DNA of 5,347 bases. It comes from Bacillota bacterium. GTDB lineage: Bacteria; Bacillota; Sulfobacillia; JABLXB01. Positions 5,171-5,347 of this stretch are shown here, piece by piece. Where the stretch lies: assembly GCA_024653225.1 (NCBI GenBank), contig JANLGA010000093.1, forward strand, positions 1 through 5,347. The letters run 5' to 3'. The stretch's first letter is position 1. Each line of letters begins with the position of its first letter. The notes below the pieces were generated by a model, which saw only the letters and a program-made list of their open reading frames with translations, did not search any database and was not told where the DNA came from. The position numbers were made by a program, and so were the translations under genes.

Positions 5171-5347
5171 GTTTCAACCCACGCCTCCGCGCGGGAGGCG
5201 ACCTATCGGTTGAGCGACTCGTCGGCCCGGATCCCGACGTTTCAACCCACGCCTCCGCGCGGGAGGCGACCCTAGCATTGGCCTGCACGTAGTCCTTCTT
5301 GCAGTGTTTCAACCCACGCCTCCGCGCGGGAGGCGACCGCCTTCATG
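5171..5347 (-). CRISPR. CRISPR array, type I-C-like repeat, three repeats and two full spacers, running off the right edge
   Basis: Three identical 32-nt repeats lie at 5171-5202, 5239-5270 and 5306-5337. Read on the minus strand, the repeat starts GTCGCCTCCC and ends GTGGGTTGAAAC. Its 7-bp palindromic arms (GGAGGCG/CGCCTCC) enclose a 5-nt loop. A 32-nt length, GTCGC start and TTGAAAC end are typical of subtype I-C repeats, processed by Cas5d; this also sets the transcription direction as minus. All three copies are followed on the plus strand by one more shared C (5203, 5271, 5338), so the unit may be 33 nt. Spacers are 36 nt (5203-5238) and 35 nt (5271-5305), one base shorter with the longer repeat; a third is cut at the edge. 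Neither a leader nor cas genes are visible. Confidence 0.95.
5204..5238 (-). other. CRISPR spacer coding a PAPS-reductase-like peptide
   Basis: In crRNA orientation this spacer translates without a stop to VGIRADESLNR followed by TA. GIRADESLNR resembles the motif of phosphoadenosine-phosphosulfate-reductase-like proteins of the IbrA/DUF3440 type carried by phages and genomic islands. The target is therefore probably such a phage gene. The match is from memory of the family, not from a search. Confidence 0.5.

Noticed and set aside
5040..5312. A 90-codon minus-strand frame running through the CRISPR repeats into dam
   Set aside because: It reads the repeats and spacer as protein and is out of frame with dam. 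It is a by-product of the array.
5171..5347. The repeats as direct repeats of a mobile element or a REP cluster
   Set aside because: The regular 67-68 base period, identical 32-nt units with a palindromic core and unique 35-36 nt intervals fit CRISPR and not the others.

Overview
The window is a compact, GC-rich tailed-phage (or prophage) segment in which every credible gene lies on the minus strand. At its right edge it runs into a CRISPR array. Reading in the direction of transcription (right to left), the order is: a DNA adenine methylase lacking its N-terminal half (5170-4493), a small cysteine-containing protein (4521-4285), a RusA-type Holliday junction resolvase (4251-3877), a 56-residue unknown protein (3868-3698) and a sigma-region-4-like phage regulator of the RinA/ArpU kind (3701-3315). 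After a regulatory gap (3314-3208) come an HNH nuclease (3207-2932), a ParB-domain/DNA methyltransferase fusion (2965-1529), the terminase small subunit (1548-1072) and the terminase large subunit (1075 to beyond the left edge). Most neighbours overlap by 4 to 34 bases or are separated by short gaps, as in a phage operon.

The layout reads as the end of an early/middle replication and recombination module followed by the start of the late packaging module. The only non-coding stretch of any size (about 107 bases) lies between the regulator and the HNH gene. It holds an extended -10 promoter candidate, a perfect 7-bp inverted repeat at the predicted transcript start, and a terminator-like hairpin just before the HNH start. 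This is where a late-gene control point would be expected, and the regulator gene sits directly upstream of it.

The right edge (5171-5347) holds three identical copies of a type I-C-like CRISPR repeat with two complete spacers. The methylase reading frame is intact up to the first base of the array (5170/5171) and stops exactly at the repeat boundary. The simplest explanation is that this part of dam is itself a spacer/protospacer: either the assembly crossed from a phage genome to a host CRISPR array through a shared spacer, or a real junction formed there. If so, the window links a phage to the array that targets it. A second spacer encodes GIRADESLNR, a motif of phage- and island-borne PAPS-reductase-like proteins.

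The organism cannot be named from the sequence. High GC, a 32-33 nt type I-C repeat and a RinA/ArpU-like regulator fit a phage of a GC-rich bacterium, perhaps a Firmicute, but this is only an inference. No cas gene, tRNA, integrase or attachment site is visible.
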